Shown here: positions 57,678 through 64,000 of the stretch, piece by piece
How the letters are laid out: every line of letters begins with the position of its first letter
Position numbering within the stretch: position 1 is the first letter of the stretch
Source of the DNA: Kitasatospora sp. NBC_00240
Lineage (GTDB): Bacteria > Actinomycetota > Actinomycetes > Streptomycetales > Streptomycetaceae
Assembly (NCBI RefSeq): GCF_026342405.1
Contig: NZ_JAPEMU010000001.1
Span: 5,332,001-5,396,000 of the forward strand
Reading direction: 5' to 3'
DNA length: 64,000 nt
Program-made: the position numbers and the translations under genes
The notes under the pieces: generated by a model
What the model was told of the DNA's origin: nothing
What the model saw: the letters and a program-made list of their open reading frames with translations, nothing else
Database searches by the model: none

Positions 57678-58426
57678 GGGTGGATCGTCGCAGCCTGCGG
57701 GTCGAGCAGGCGGCGGCGGGCGGCGGCCAGGTCGGCGGGGTCGAGGCCGGCCGCGAGCAGCCGGGCCTGCGGGTCGAAACCGTCGAGGGTCGCGAGCAGG
57801 GCGTCGCCGGCCGTGGTGCCGGCCCGTTCCAGGGCGGCGGCGATCAGTTCGCCTTCGTCGGGGCGGCCGAGCATGCCCCACAGCGGGCGCAGGTTGGGGC
57901 CACTGAGCAGGTAGTCCGCGATGATCGCGGCGGGCTCGGCGCCCGCCAGGGAGAGCAGCAGCAGGGCGGCGAGGCCGGTACGGTCACGGCCCGCCCCGCA
58001 GTGCACGACCACCCCGCCGGGCCGGGCCCGGGCGACGGTGCTGACGATCTCGGCGATCGCGCCGGGGCACTCGTCGAGGTAGGGGCGCAGCGAGAGCGGG
58101 GTGCCGTCGAGCTCGCCCCAGCGCTGCCACCAGTCCGCGCCGGCCAGCTCGTCCAGCGGTATCCGGACCAGGTCGAGATCGGCGGGCCGGGGCAGCAGCG
58201 GCTTGTACTCGTCCGCGTTGCGCAGGTCGACCACGGTGCGTATGCCGTGGGCGCGCAGGGCCTCCCAGCCCTCGGCGGTGAGCCGGTCGAGGTTGTCGGC
58301 CCGGACGACGGCGCCGCGGCGGGTACGGCCCCCGGTGGTGGTGGGCAGGCCGCCGAGGTCCCGTACGTTGAGGCATCCGTCCCAGGTCAGGGTGCGCCTC
58401 TCGGCCTGCGTGCCGGTGTCTGTCAT
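57674..58426 (-). CDS. Tyrosine-protein phosphatase (PtpB / DSP-like)
   Basis: 250 residues. NVRDLGG near 22-28 and the active site HCGAGRDRTGLAA (Cys about 145) give the CX5R motif with the Lys/Asp form of MptpB-type lipid/tyrosine phosphatases. Begins with a short disordered part. It could dephosphorylate phosphotyrosine or phosphoinositides; cytoplasmic. ATG at 58426 follows GGGGGG. The operon partner is the GNAT gene. Confidence 0.92.
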   Translation of the reverse strand: MTDTGTQAERRTLTWDGCLNVRDLGGLPTTTGGRTRRGAVVRADNLDRLTAEGWEALRAHGIRTVVDLRNADEYKPLLPRPADLDLVRIPLDELAGADWWQRWGELDGTPLSLRPYLDECPGAIAEIVSTVARARPGGVVVHCGAGRDRTGLAALLLLSLAGAEPAAIIADYLLSGPNLRPLWGMLGRPDEGELIAAALERAGTTAGDALLATLDGFDPQARLLAAGLDPADLAAARRRLLDPQAATIHP

Positions 58427-58572
58427 CGGTTCCCCCCGTGTCCGGTGGGGGCGGTCGCCCCCTGTTGTTGTGACTCCTGGGGCGGTCCGGTGGTTCCGGA
58501 ACGGACCCGTTGCCCGATGCCGCGTCAGGTCCGGCCCGGGGCCTGCCGGCTTCGTCCGGGCGGGTCGCCGGG

Positions 58573-59301
58573 TCAGGCGGCGGCGGGCTCGGGGAGGGCG
58601 GCGGCCTCGGCCCGGACGAGCTTCTCCATCGGGTCGGCGGCGGCCTGGCCGACCAGGGCGCCGACCAGGATCGCGGCCACCAGGAAGACCGTCGACAGCC
58701 AGGCCATGGTGCTCACCGGCAGGGTGAAGGCACCGGTCACCCGGGCCGCGCACTCACCGGACAGGGCCAGGCCCCAGACGGCGGAGAAGGCGCGCTCGTG
58801 CCGGCGGAAGGCCCGTGAGGCGGCCGCCCGGCCGCCGGCGAGCCGCTCCCAGGCGGCCGTGCGGAGCGGGTCGCCCTTGGTCAGGAAGGGCATCAGGACG
58901 CCGGACATCAGCGGCCGCCCGGCGACGACCGAGGCCAGCACCGCCAGGCCGACCGCTCCGCTGAGCAGGCCGTCCTTGGCGATCATCAGCCGGGCGTCGC
59001 CGGTGACGCCGGCCAGCACCAGGCCGAGCAGGTTCATCGTGAGCATCAGGGCGGCCCAGGTGTTGAGCCGGCGTTCGCGCAGCAGCCCGAGGACGGTCCG
59101 GGCGGCGGGGATGACGCTGGCCAGGCCGAGGGCCGCGACCTGGCTCAGGCCCAGCGCGGAGTGCAGCAGGACGTAGCCGCCGAGCGGGGCCAGCACGTCG
59201 ACCGCGAGCGGGGTGTAGGCGGAGCGGGCGTTCGCGGTGGTGGCGCGGTCGGTGCTCGCGGTGGTGGTGCGGGTGCCGGTGCTGCTCAGGGTCTGGCTCA
59301 T
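58573..59301 (-). CDS. VC0807-type membrane protein
   Basis: 242 residues. About six membrane helices: LAPLGGYVLLHSALGLSQVA (about 40-60, split), RTVLGLLRERRLN, and AALMLTMNLLGLVLAG. A cytoplasmic loop with WERLAGGRAAASRAFRRHE. This layout matches the VC0807 family, often controlled by NarL-type response regulators. Function unknown. ATG at 59301 with GGAGG upstream. The TGACA-AC-TGTCA dyad lies 110 bases upstream. Confidence 0.75.
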   Translation of the reverse strand: MSQTLSSTGTRTTTASTDRATTANARSAYTPLAVDVLAPLGGYVLLHSALGLSQVAALGLASVIPAARTVLGLLRERRLNTWAALMLTMNLLGLVLAGVTGDARLMIAKDGLLSGAVGLAVLASVVAGRPLMSGVLMPFLTKGDPLRTAAWERLAGGRAAASRAFRRHERAFSAVWGLALSGECAARVTGAFTLPVSTMAWLSTVFLVAAILVGALVGQAAADPMEKLVRAEAAALPEPAAA

Positions 59302-59411
59302 GGTGGCTGCCTCCGCCGGGAGTTCGCGCCGGGCGGTCCGCCCCGCGTCGTGCCTCCAGTCTGGCGATCGGGCCACCCGCCCCAGCAGTGCCTTCCGTTG
59401 CCGGATCGGCG

Positions 59412-59423
59412 TGACAACTGTCA
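59412..59423. promoter_or_regulatory. Dyad TGACAACTGTCA
   Basis: 5-bp arms around AC, in the promoter region of the VC0807-type gene. It resembles recognition sites of NarL/LuxR-type response regulators in streptomycetes. Inference from the sequence pattern only. Confidence 0.5.
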
Positions 59424-59455
59424 TGGGAGCGACCGTGATACGGCGCCCGGGAGGG

Positions 59456-60139
59456 CTACTCGTCGGGGAAGAGCCAGAGTTCACGCCCCAGGGTGTCCAC
59501 GCAGCGGACCGTCCGGAACCGCTCGTCCCCGGCGGAGAGGAAGCCCTCGGCGACGCCCTGCAGGACCTCCCGGGCCACCGGGTCGGCCCGGTTCCAGGCG
59601 CCGGTGAGGACGAGCGACTTGTCGGCGAGCTCGGCGCGTTGGATCCGGGCGACCGAGGCGTCCAGCAGGGCGGCGTTGACGTCGGCGAGGTCGGCGCGGG
59701 CGAGGTAGGTCTCGCCGGTGCGGCCCCGGTCGACCAGGCGCAGCAGTTCGGGCAGGGCGTAGTGCCGGACGGCGGCGACGGCGTCCTCCACGGCGACCTG
59801 CCAGCGCGGGCCGGGAAGCACCTCCCACCACATCTCGTCCGCCACGGGCAGCAGGTCCCCGATCCGGGCCCGCCAGGTCTCGACCCGGTGGGGGACCCGG
59901 GGGTCGGGGCGCAGGCCGGGGAGGCCGCTGTCGGCCCAGTCCTGCTTGCCGGTCAGGCTGAGGTCGAGGGTGAAACTCACCCGGTCGCAACGGGGCCGGC
60001 GGACGACGCCGATCAGGGCCCAACGGCTCTCGTCGGGGAGGCTGAAGGTGTGCCGCCATCCGCTGAGGCCCAGGGCGCGCATGGCGGGCGCGAAGTGGTC
60101 GCGCAGCCCGTCCGTGTAGAGCTCTTGGGCGGTCTTCAT
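59456..60139 (-). CDS. DUF4304 protein
   Basis: 227 residues. The first half (LYTDGLRDHFAPAMRALGL, then RWALIGVVRRPRCDRVSFTLDLSL, split) matches the DUF4304 pattern. The second half is helical and unassigned (EEL-free; DLADVNAALLDASVARIQ). Function unknown; a role in toxin immunity has been suggested for DUF4304 relatives but nothing here shows it. ATG at 60139 after AGGAAGA. Its 3' end abuts the VC0807-type promoter. Confidence 0.75.
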   Translation of the reverse strand: MKTAQELYTDGLRDHFAPAMRALGLSGWRHTFSLPDESRWALIGVVRRPRCDRVSFTLDLSLTGKQDWADSGLPGLRPDPRVPHRVETWRARIGDLLPVADEMWWEVLPGPRWQVAVEDAVAAVRHYALPELLRLVDRGRTGETYLARADLADVNAALLDASVARIQRAELADKSLVLTGAWNRADPVAREVLQGVAEGFLSAGDERFRTVRCVDTLGRELWLFPDE

Positions 60140-60495
60140 CACGTCTTCCTGGTCGGCGGGGCGGCTGGGGCGGGCGTGGGCACGGTGCGGGCGCCCGTCC
60201 GGCGGGCGGGCGGGGTGCCGCAAGGGGGCGCGTGGGCGGCCCCGGGGGCGGCCTGGGTGGGCGGAGGGCGGGGCGGTGATCGCCCGACGGACGGCGGGGT
60301 CACGGATATGAAGAAGCCGTGGAGATTCCGTGTCGCTCCGGTTCTCCTTCAACGTATGCGGGGTGCGGGTGTCGGGGCTGCGGGCGAACGGCAGCGCCCA
60401 CCGGGCCTTTGGACCCGTCCGGGCAGGGGGTTTGGTCCCGTCCGCCGCAACACGGAGTTCACCGGGCACCCGTCCGGCCGGGGGCCGGATGCCGC
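60140..60495. other. Divergent intergenic region, DUF4304 / ECF sigma
   Basis: 356 bases. No gene seen. A less GC-rich stretch at 60300-60360 may contain promoters. No strong hairpins or repeats. Confidence 0.45.
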
Positions 60496-61350
60496 ATGAT
60501 GGGGCGAGTGCACAGTGCAGACCGCCCCGGAGCCGGAACCGACAGTGGTGTCGGCGCCCCCGACTTCGTACCGCCGCCGCGATCCCGGTCGGCCGGCCAC
60601 CCGCTGGACCAGCCGGCGGCCCGCCCTGCCGTGAGCCCCGCCGGGGGATCCACCGACCCGGCCGGACAGAGAACCGCCGGCCGCCGGCCCGACGGCCCGG
60701 CCGACCTCACGGCGGCCCTGACCGCCGCACAGGGCGGCGACGAGGAGGCGTTCCGGCAGCTGTTCCGCGCGGTCCAGCCCGGACTGCTGCGCTACCTGCG
60801 CGTGCTGGTCGGCAGCCGGCCGGGCGACACCCAGGACGCCGAGGACATAGCCTCCGAGACCTGGCTGCAGATAGCCCGCGACCTGCACACCTTCTCCGGG
60901 GACACGGACGGGTTCCGGGGCTGGGCCGCCACCGTCGCCCGCAACCGAGCGCTGGACCACCTGCGCAGCAGACGCCGCCGCCCCACCGCCGACCTGCCGC
61001 TGGAGTACCTGGCCGAACTGGCCTCGGGCGACGACACCGCGGGCGCCGCCCTCGCCACCGTCGGCACCTCCGACGCGCTCGCGCTGATCTCCCGGCTGCC
61101 GCGCGACCAGGCCGAGGCCGTCCTGCTGCGGGTGGTCATGCAGCTGGACGCGGAGAGCGCCGCCCGGGTGCTCGGCAAGCGGGCCGGCACCGTGCGGATG
61201 GCCGCCCACCGCGGGCTGCGCGGACTCGCCAAGCTGCTGGAGCGCACCGGTGCGCCCGAGGCCGGGATACCCCACCGGGGAGCTCCCCAGAAAAAATCTC
61301 CGCAGGGTGTGACAGAACCCAGGACCGCGACGCTGAAGGACTTGAGATGA
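60496..61350 (+). CDS. ECF-type sigma factor
   Basis: 284 residues from ATG at 60496 (ATG 60499 and GTG 60508 are in frame; a CATGAT hexamer 7 nt before 60508 would make that one leaderless). The N-terminal 75 residues are disordered. Sigma region 2 is about 80-155 (FRQLFRAVQPGLLRYLRVLV; DAEDIASETWLQIARDL; FRGWAATVARNRALDHLR). Region 4 is about 195-245 (LISRLPRDQAEAVLLRVV; RVLGKRAGTVRMAAHRGLRGL). The stop overlaps the ATG of the next gene, which encodes a membrane protein with the expected position of its anti-sigma factor. Confidence 0.93.
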   Translation: MMGRVHSADRPGAGTDSGVGAPDFVPPPRSRSAGHPLDQPAARPAVSPAGGSTDPAGQRTAGRRPDGPADLTAALTAAQGGDEEAFRQLFRAVQPGLLRYLRVLVGSRPGDTQDAEDIASETWLQIARDLHTFSGDTDGFRGWAATVARNRALDHLRSRRRRPTADLPLEYLAELASGDDTAGAALATVGTSDALALISRLPRDQAEAVLLRVVMQLDAESAARVLGKRAGTVRMAAHRGLRGLAKLLERTGAPEAGIPHRGAPQKKSPQGVTEPRTATLKDLR

Positions 61351-62381
61351 GCACCAACCGATCCCGTCGGATCGACCGCGACACCGCCGAGCAGCTGCTC
61401 GGCGGTGCGGCGGTTGGTACGCCGGGCGGTCAGGCCTCCCTCACCGGAGAGGACGGCGACAGCGGGCACCAGGCGCTGGCCGCCCTGCTCACCGCTGCGG
61501 CTGCCCCGCCGGCGGAGGGCGAACTCTCCGGTGAGGAGGCGGCCCTGGCCGCGTTCCGGCTGGCCGCCCGTCCCACCGCCGTACCTGTCCCTGCTTCCGT
61601 TACCGCCGCACCGCCCCGGAGACGATCGATGGCACCCGCCGCGCTGGCCCAGGCCTTCAGCGCCAAGGCCGCCGTCGTCGCGCTCGCGGCCAGCGCGCTC
61701 GGCGGGGTCGCGGTCGCGGCCGGGGGCGGCCATCTGCCGGCCGCGCTCGGCGGGGGACAGTCCGGCAGCGGCCGGCCCGCGGCCCTGGGTACCCCCGAGA
61801 TGTCCACGGGCACGCCGCCCGGCACCCTGTCGGGCAAGCAGACGGGTGCCCGGCCGGGCTCCTCGCCCGGCGGCTCCTTCGCCCCCTCCGGCGGGTCCGT
61901 CACCCCCGGCGGAGCGAGCGTCCCGGGCGCCACCGCGTCCCCCGGCCCGGGGGACGCCCCCGGCACGTCGTCGGCCACCCGGCCCGGTGCCGGTCCGGGC
62001 GAGCGGGGCGCCTCGCCGACGCCCGGCGGCCCGACCGCCGTACCCGAACTGGTGGCCCTCTGCCAGGACCTGGCCGACGCCCAGGTGCACGGCAAGACCC
62101 TGCGCTCGCTCGCCGCCGACGCCCGGTACGCCCCGCTGCTCAAGGCGGCGGGCGGCACCGAGAAGATCCAGGGCTACTGCGCGGCGGTGCGCGCGGGCAC
62201 GGCCGGCAGCGCCCGCGAGGGCGGCGACCAGGCCACCACCGGCGCTTCGCCCACGGCCGCGGACGGGACGCAGGGCAGCCGGAGCGGCGCCCCGCAGTCC
62301 TCCGAGACGGCCGTCGGCCGAACCGAGGACCGCTCCGGGCTGCCGCCCGCGCGGTCCGGCAGCACCTCCACCGCGAGGTGA
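61347..62381 (+). CDS. Transmembrane anti-sigma-like protein
   Basis: 344 residues. The cytoplasmic part (about 1-105) begins with RIDRDTAEQLLGG and has no zinc (HxxxCxxC) motif. One membrane helix (about 110-130) follows. The rest is a Gly/Pro/Ser/Thr-rich extracellular region with a small helical module (about 230-290; VPELVALCQDLADAQVHGK ... IQGYCAAV with two Cys). It is coupled to the sigma gene by a 4-bp overlap with AAGGA before the ATG, so an anti-sigma role is likely by position, not by sequence. Confidence 0.75.
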   Translation: MSTNRSRRIDRDTAEQLLGGAAVGTPGGQASLTGEDGDSGHQALAALLTAAAAPPAEGELSGEEAALAAFRLAARPTAVPVPASVTAAPPRRRSMAPAALAQAFSAKAAVVALAASALGGVAVAAGGGHLPAALGGGQSGSGRPAALGTPEMSTGTPPGTLSGKQTGARPGSSPGGSFAPSGGSVTPGGASVPGATASPGPGDAPGTSSATRPGAGPGERGASPTPGGPTAVPELVALCQDLADAQVHGKTLRSLAADARYAPLLKAAGGTEKIQGYCAAVRAGTAGSAREGGDQATTGASPTAADGTQGSRSGAPQSSETAVGRTEDRSGLPPARSGSTSTAR

Positions 62382-62388
62382 CCCGAAC

Positions 62389-62440
62389 TCCGGACGGGCG
62401 GCGGGTGAATCCCCCCGGACCCACCGCCCGTCCGGACCTT
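62389..62440 (+). terminator. Terminator after anti-sigma-like gene
   Basis: TCCGGACGGGCGG (62389-62401) pairs perfectly with CCGCCCGTCCGGA (62424-62436), followed by CCTTTT. Confidence 0.85.
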
Positions 62441-62519
62441 TTCGTCACGACCCCGGCCGCCGCCCGGCGCTGCGCCCCGCGCGCGCCCGTCGGCCGCGCC
62501 CAGGGCGGGGCGGCCTCGG

Positions 62520-62624
62520 ATCCGTAGGCCCCGAATCCGTAGGGCCCGAATCCGTAGGGCCCGAATCCGTAGGGCCCGAATCCGTAGGGCCCGAATCCGT
62601 AGGGCCCGGATCCGTAGGGCCCGC
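62520..62624. repeat. Seven tandem 15-bp repeats upstream of kinase gene
   Basis: ATCCGTAGGGCCCGA repeated seven times (starts 62520, 62535, 62550, 62565, 62580, 62595, 62610), with differences only in the first (one base) and last two units (last base). Each unit contains the palindrome GGGCCC. The array ends 15 bases before the -10-like hexamer. Confidence 0.95.
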
Positions 62625-62638
62625 CGGGGCACGGCCGC

Positions 62639-62650
62639 TATCGTGCACAG
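62639..62650 (+). promoter_or_regulatory. Candidate promoter of kinase gene
   Basis: TATCGT at 62639-62644. A GTG at 62651, in frame with the kinase, lies six bases beyond it and could be a leaderless start; alternatively this is the transcription start for the GTG at 62705. Confidence 0.45.
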
Positions 62651-62704
62651 GTGCGCGAGGCGACCAGGAGCCCTGGGCGCGGGACGGTGAGGGGAGCGGT
62701 TCCA

Positions 62705-64000
62705 GTGATCGGACGTGCGCTGAACGAGCGCTACGAGCTCGTGGAGATACTCGGGGTCGGCGGCATGGCCACCGTCTGGCGGGGTGTCGACCGGGTCCTG
62801 GGCCGGCAGGTCGCCGTCAAGGTGCTCAACGGCGGACTGGCCGACGACCCGCGCTTCGCCGAGCGGTTCGGCCGGGAGGCCCAGCACGCCGCGATGCTGG
62901 CGCACCCGCGGATCGTCATGGTCTTCGACTCCGGGGTCGACCAGGGCTCGCCGTACATCGTCATGGAGCTGGTGCACGGCCGTTCGCTGGCCGCCCTGCT
63001 GGCCGAGCAGCCGGGGCTGCCGGTCGAGCGCGCGGTCGGGATCGCGGCGGCCGTCTGCGAGGCGCTGGAGGTGGCGCACGGCGCGGGCCTGGTGCACCGG
63101 GACATCAAGCCGGGCAACATCATGATCACGTACGACGGCGGCGTGAAGGTGGTCGACTTCGGCATCGCCCGGGCCGGCTCCTCCGGCGCCGGGCTGACCC
63201 AGGCCGCGACCGTGCTCGGCACCGCCGCCTACCTCTCGCCCGAGCAGGCCACCGCCGCGGCCGTGGACGGCCGCTCCGACCTCTACGCGGTCGGCTGCGT
63301 GATGACCGAGATGCTCACCGGCGAGCCGCCGTTCACCGCCGACACCCCGGTGGCGATCGCCTTCAAGCAGGTCTCCGAGCAGCCCCTGCCGCCGTCCGCC
63401 CGCCGCCCCGGCATACCCCCGGCGCTGGACGCGGCGGTGCTGCGGCTGCTCGCCAAGAACCCGGGGGACCGCCCCTACGACGCGGCCGCGGCCCGGGCCG
63501 AACTCCTGGCCGCCGTCCCCGCCCTGCCGACCGGCTCCGCCGCCGACCGGACGGCCGAGCTGCTGGCCGGCGCCGACCTGGCCCGGCCGCTCTTCCCCGG
63601 CGGGCCGCAGAACGGCGCCGACCAGCAGCACACCACCGTCCTGCCGCCGGTGCCCGGCCCGGGCCACCACCCGGCCACCGGTCACCCGGCGCCGCCCGGG
63701 CACGCGGGCCCCGCCACCGCCCTGATGCCGCCGGTGCCGGTGATGCCCTCCGCCGGGCAGGCGCCGCCGTACGGGGCCGCCTTCGGCGACACGGGCCGGG
63801 CGCGACAGCCGGCCCGGCGCCGGCCGCTGCTGCTCGGCGCCCTGGGGGTGGCCGGGGTCGCGGGTGCGGCGGTGATCGCGATCGTCGCCCTCGACGGACC
63901 GCCGGCGGGGAAGAGCAGCACCCCGCCCGCCGTGACCCGCAGCGCCGCCGGCAGCCCCGTACCGATCAGCCCCACGGCCGCGCCGTCGACCGCCCGGCCG
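62705..64000 (+). CDS. Serine/threonine protein kinase, 3' part outside window
   Basis: At least 432 residues; no stop before the right edge. A PknB-type (Hanks) kinase: glycine loop LGVGGMATVWRG (about 15-26), Lys in VAVKVL, catalytic loop HRDIKPGN, DFG (VVDFGIAR), APE-like SPEQA and DLYAVGC. All catalytic residues are present. A Pro/Gly/His linker (about 275-365) is followed by a membrane helix (about 372-395) and the start of an extracellular Pro/Ser/Thr-rich part. GTG at 62705 has GAGGGGAG upstream; GTG 62651 is an alternative. Upstream repeats and the sigma/anti-sigma pair suggest stress-linked control. Confidence 0.95.
   Translation, partial: MIGRALNERYELVEILGVGGMATVWRGVDRVLGRQVAVKVLNGGLADDPRFAERFGREAQHAAMLAHPRIVMVFDSGVDQGSPYIVMELVHGRSLAALLAEQPGLPVERAVGIAAAVCEALEVAHGAGLVHRDIKPGNIMITYDGGVKVVDFGIARAGSSGAGLTQAATVLGTAAYLSPEQATAAAVDGRSDLYAVGCVMTEMLTGEPPFTADTPVAIAFKQVSEQPLPPSARRPGIPPALDAAVLRLLAKNPGDRPYDAAAARAELLAAVPALPTGSAADRTAELLAGADLARPLFPGGPQNGADQQHTTVLPPVPGPGHHPATGHPAPPGHAGPATALMPPVPVMPSAGQAPPYGAAFGDTGRARQPARRRPLLLGALGVAGVAGAAVIAIVALDGPPAGKSSTPPAVTRSAAGSPVPISPTAAPSTARP

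Larger units (their letters stand above)
62382..62704. other. Repeat-containing intergenic region before kinase gene
   Basis: 323 bases. Contains the terminator at 62389-62440, seven 15-bp repeats (62520-62624) and a candidate promoter at 62639. Nothing coding is supported; frames across the repeats give simple repetitive peptides. Confidence 0.6.

Noticed and set aside
62520..62624. CRISPR array
   Set aside because: Units are contiguous 15-mers without spacers, and there are no cas genes.

Overview
The window is very GC-rich DNA with strongly GC-biased third codon positions, frequent GTG starts and almost no TTA, CTA or TCA codons. Several linkages are characteristic of Streptomycetaceae (Streptomyces or Kitasatospora): ssd next to a tad pilus operon, bldG next to an anti-sigma gene, topA lacking zinc ribbons, and a fused MFS-thymidylate kinase. 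I see a chromosomal core segment with a few accessory patches. No transposase, integrase, phage or CRISPR locus was recognised.

Layout. 1-9.6 kb: a HAD hydrolase (cut by the left edge) diverges from an operon of ssd, tadA, tadB, tadC, a DUF4244 pilin-like peptide, a TadE-like protein and an Rv3654c/TadG-like protein. That operon converges on a large Hrq1/MrfA-type helicase. 9.8-15 kb: bldG and its anti-sigma partner, a cyclophilin-like protein, a secreted lipoprotein, a SAM methyltransferase and a DUF3592 membrane protein. 15-27.3 kb: topA, tmk (MFS fusion), holB, an esterase-like membrane protein, a tripeptidyl-aminopeptidase-like lipoprotein and a LeuE-type exporter, then tRNA-Thr(CGT). 27.5-30 kb: an accessory patch with a cytoplasmic class A beta-lactamase-like hydrolase and a two-TM protein. 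30-32.2 kb: an Fe-siderophore-type ABC transporter whose first permease survives only as a short remnant.

32.3-39.7 kb is the most interesting part. A membrane GAF-PAS-GGDEF-EAL protein diverges from a two-gene biosynthetic unit: a condensation-domain-free NRPS (MbtH-like, adenylation, carrier and thioester-reductase regions) followed by a leucyl/phenylalanyl-tRNA-protein transferase homologue. The pair looks able to make a small peptide aldehyde using aminoacyl-tRNA as one substrate, and an early TTA codon in the NRPS suggests bldA-dependent developmental control.

39.8-48.9 kb holds a LamG membrane protein, a universal stress protein, two RNA methyltransferases in one operon, an AhpD-like protein with a large palindromic operator, a WhiJ-type regulator/DUF397 locus, and two lipoproteins. 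49-56.4 kb holds a YbhN/MprF-like flippase-type protein, a divergent SDR/XRE pair separated by four 15-bp direct repeats, a UBP zinc finger, a secreted serine hydrolase and a Nudix protein. 56.4-64 kb has a long repeat-containing intergenic stretch, a GNAT, a tyrosine phosphatase, a VC0807-type membrane protein, a DUF4304 protein, an ECF sigma/anti-sigma-like pair, and a Ser/Thr kinase (cut by the right edge) preceded by seven tandem 15-bp repeats.

Many promoters look leaderless: a TAnnnT-like hexamer lies 6-7 nt before the start codon at eight genes.
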